A stretch of DNA of 64,000 nucleotides from Amoebidium appalachense. Its lineage: Eukaryota > Ichthyosporea. The stretch spans positions 9,176,001-9,240,000 of the forward strand of contig CAVNZM010000001.1 of the NCBI GenBank assembly GCA_963693365.1. The letters are read 5' to 3'. Positions 59,706-64,000 of this stretch are shown piece by piece. The notes beneath the pieces were generated by a model. The model made no database searches. It was not told the DNA's origin and saw only the letters and a list, made by a program, of their open reading frames with translations. Every line of letters begins with the position of its first letter. Positions within the stretch are counted from its first letter, which is position 1. Position numbers and translations under genes: made by a program.

Positions 59706-59861
59706 TTACGAGTCTACAATGAGGGGTTTGCTCACAATCTCATAGACAAGGCGTTCTCTGGAGAGGGGCATGTGCTGCTGGGAGAAGGTGAAGGGGACCC
59801 AGCGGCTGGCGTGCTCGGCAAACTTGCACAAGAACATACCACAGTCGGAGCCATTGTCCTG
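59706..59861 (-). pseudogene. orphan C-terminal exon of a SENP/Ulp1 SUMO protease
   Basis: On the minus strand an acceptor (CCGCAG) opens a 51-codon exon starting QDNGSDCGMFLCKFAEHASR and closing with FSQQHMPLSRERLVYEIV and a stop. This is the last part of the Ulp1/SENP C48 peptidase domain: catalytic Cys in GSDCG, the oxyanion-hole Gln six residues before it, and the TQQHMP/FR.R signature. SENPs process SUMO precursors and remove SUMO from proteins. The catalytic His and Asp and the rest of the domain (about 150 aa) should lie in upstream exons, but the next 1.06 kb upstream holds none and beyond it is the stop codon of another minus-strand gene. It is therefore either a stranded gene fragment or a terminal exon whose partners I failed to see. 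The exon itself is undamaged. Confidence 0.7.
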
Positions 59862-59889
59862 CTGCGGTATGTCCTGTGTGTGTATGTGT

Positions 59890-59927
<38 letters not shown>

Positions 59928-60921
59928 CTGTGTGTGTGTGTGCGCGCGTACCCGTGGCTGCGAACACGTGCACGTGCATATGTGATTCGCAAGATAGCTC
60001 TCACCATGCCCGCCTGTGTATTCGCTAGTTATAGCACGTCCATTTTATACCTCTTTATTTAATCGCCATAAAATATATACACGAACCCCCTGTTAGCGCC
60101 CCGTATCTCATCGGAAAAAACATTCGCGACGTCATGGCATTCAAATTGAACGGTCAGTGTCATGTATTTGTCACCTAAGACGTACAAGACACCAATGCTC
60201 GCGAAATATAATATTTACAAATACAAAAAGTATTTAGAAAAACAAAAGAAACAGTAAGGAATGATGCATGCTTATCCAGGCACCAGGCTAAAGGGATTAT
60301 AATAGTATTCGCGCGTGACCAAGAATCAATATCTTTAGGCCATTCACAACACTGCCAAATTCAACCCACAATCACGTGCATAGCACAAACACAAAAGAAG
60401 TGTGCACACACACACACACACAGGTGCAAAAGCACACACACACACGCGCACACACACATGTCCCGCGCGCACACACATACTAATTTAGAAGACCTCTATG
60501 TACATACACAACCGTACACGTGTCATGCATTTTGCCTCACACTTCTACATCGGAATACGCAGCACAACAACAACAAAAAAAAGGTGAGAAGAGCTGTATA
60601 GCCTAACCACGTTAGATGGTACAGTCTTCGAGCCCAAGTCTATCGCAATACATCCAACAGTTTAGACAACACATCTGTCGACAAGTTGTGTGCATTTGTG
60701 GGAGGTGGTGTGGGTTTTCAGGTGTCAGCTTGTACATGCAAAGGGTATATGTGAGCCTGGTGTGAAAAACCTCTTTTTACACCACCTTACTCCTAAAATT
60801 TCTATATACATTTGTGCTTCCCCCCCCCCCCCCCCCCCCCAAAGGAAAAGGAAAAAAGAAAAAAAGCCATCACACCCACCCAACCACCCAACCACATGCA
60901 CAAAAAAATAAAATTCACAGC
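59862..60921 (-). other. spacer / 3'UTR between the SENP exon and the 60.9-kb gene
   Basis: TG repeat next to the SENP acceptor (59878-59942), AT-rich sequence, short CA repeats (60408-60478), a C-tract (60821-60840). Minus-strand AATAAA at 60053-60058 could end the upstream gene. No SENP exon found. Confidence 0.5.
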
Positions 60922-63931
<3,010 letters not shown>

Positions 63932-63933
63932 CT

Positions 63934-63953
63934 GTGTGTGTGTGTGTGTGTGG

Positions 63954-64000
<47 letters not shown>
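63934..64000. repeat. TG microsatellite at window edge
   Basis: (TG)n with one GGGG interruption, immediately upstream of the 3' splice site of the 63.9-kb exon on the minus strand (CA on the sense strand). Confidence 0.95.

Overview
This window is nuclear DNA of an intron-rich eukaryote. Every clear gene is split by spliceosomal introns, and intergenic and intronic DNA is packed with long C/G homopolymers and CA, TG, CT, GAA and GTGC microsatellites. One intron has all the marks of a minor (U12-type, AT-AC) intron, so the organism should have a minor spliceosome. I cannot name the lineage; a unicellular or simple eukaryote with large introns fits. No rRNA, intact tRNA, CRISPR or bacterial-type operon is visible.

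Layout. 1-8.2 kb: mostly intergenic, with a CCAAT-rich promoter-like block, two weak exon candidates, a terminal-inverted-repeat element with internal palindromes, and several local duplications. 8.2-16.2 kb (-): a three-RRM ELAV/CELF-like RNA-binding protein with a G/Q/N/Y-rich prion-like linker. It contains the AT-AC intron, and its last exon is crossed by homopolymer frameshifts. 17.2-22.7 kb (+): a complete five-exon Got1 vesicle-transport gene. 25.9-35.5 kb (+): a complete ten-exon CDK7-like kinase. 37.8-41.8 kb (+): a four-exon mitochondrial GatB/YqeY-domain (AIM41-like) gene. 44.2-50.6 kb (-): a five-exon MATE transporter. 55.5 kb (+): a single-exon, secreted, six-cysteine peptide. 59.7 kb (-): a lone C-terminal exon of a SENP/Ulp1 SUMO protease. 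60.9-63.9 kb (-): the 3' end of an unrecognised gene with an acidic C-terminus that runs off the window. The genes belong to unrelated housekeeping roles and do not form one pathway.

The most interesting signal is in the introns. A dispersed repeat family with core GAGGATGGGCTCTGCTTA...GTGTACTTCGTACTT...GCATTCAA runs at its 3' end into C-tracts. It occurs at 18 intronic loci across five genes, and every copy points in the host gene's sense direction. It exists as a ~110-150 bp short form and a ~320-450 bp long form, the long form being tandemly repeated almost four times in one CDK7 intron. A second, unrelated sequence family has the same sense bias and the same C-tract end. In several introns the sense-strand order is repeat core, C-tract, CA repeat, AG|exon. 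The elements may therefore supply 3' splice-site material, or may survive only in sense orientation.

Exon structures were deduced by eye from splice sites, reading phase and remembered family features. No search was run.
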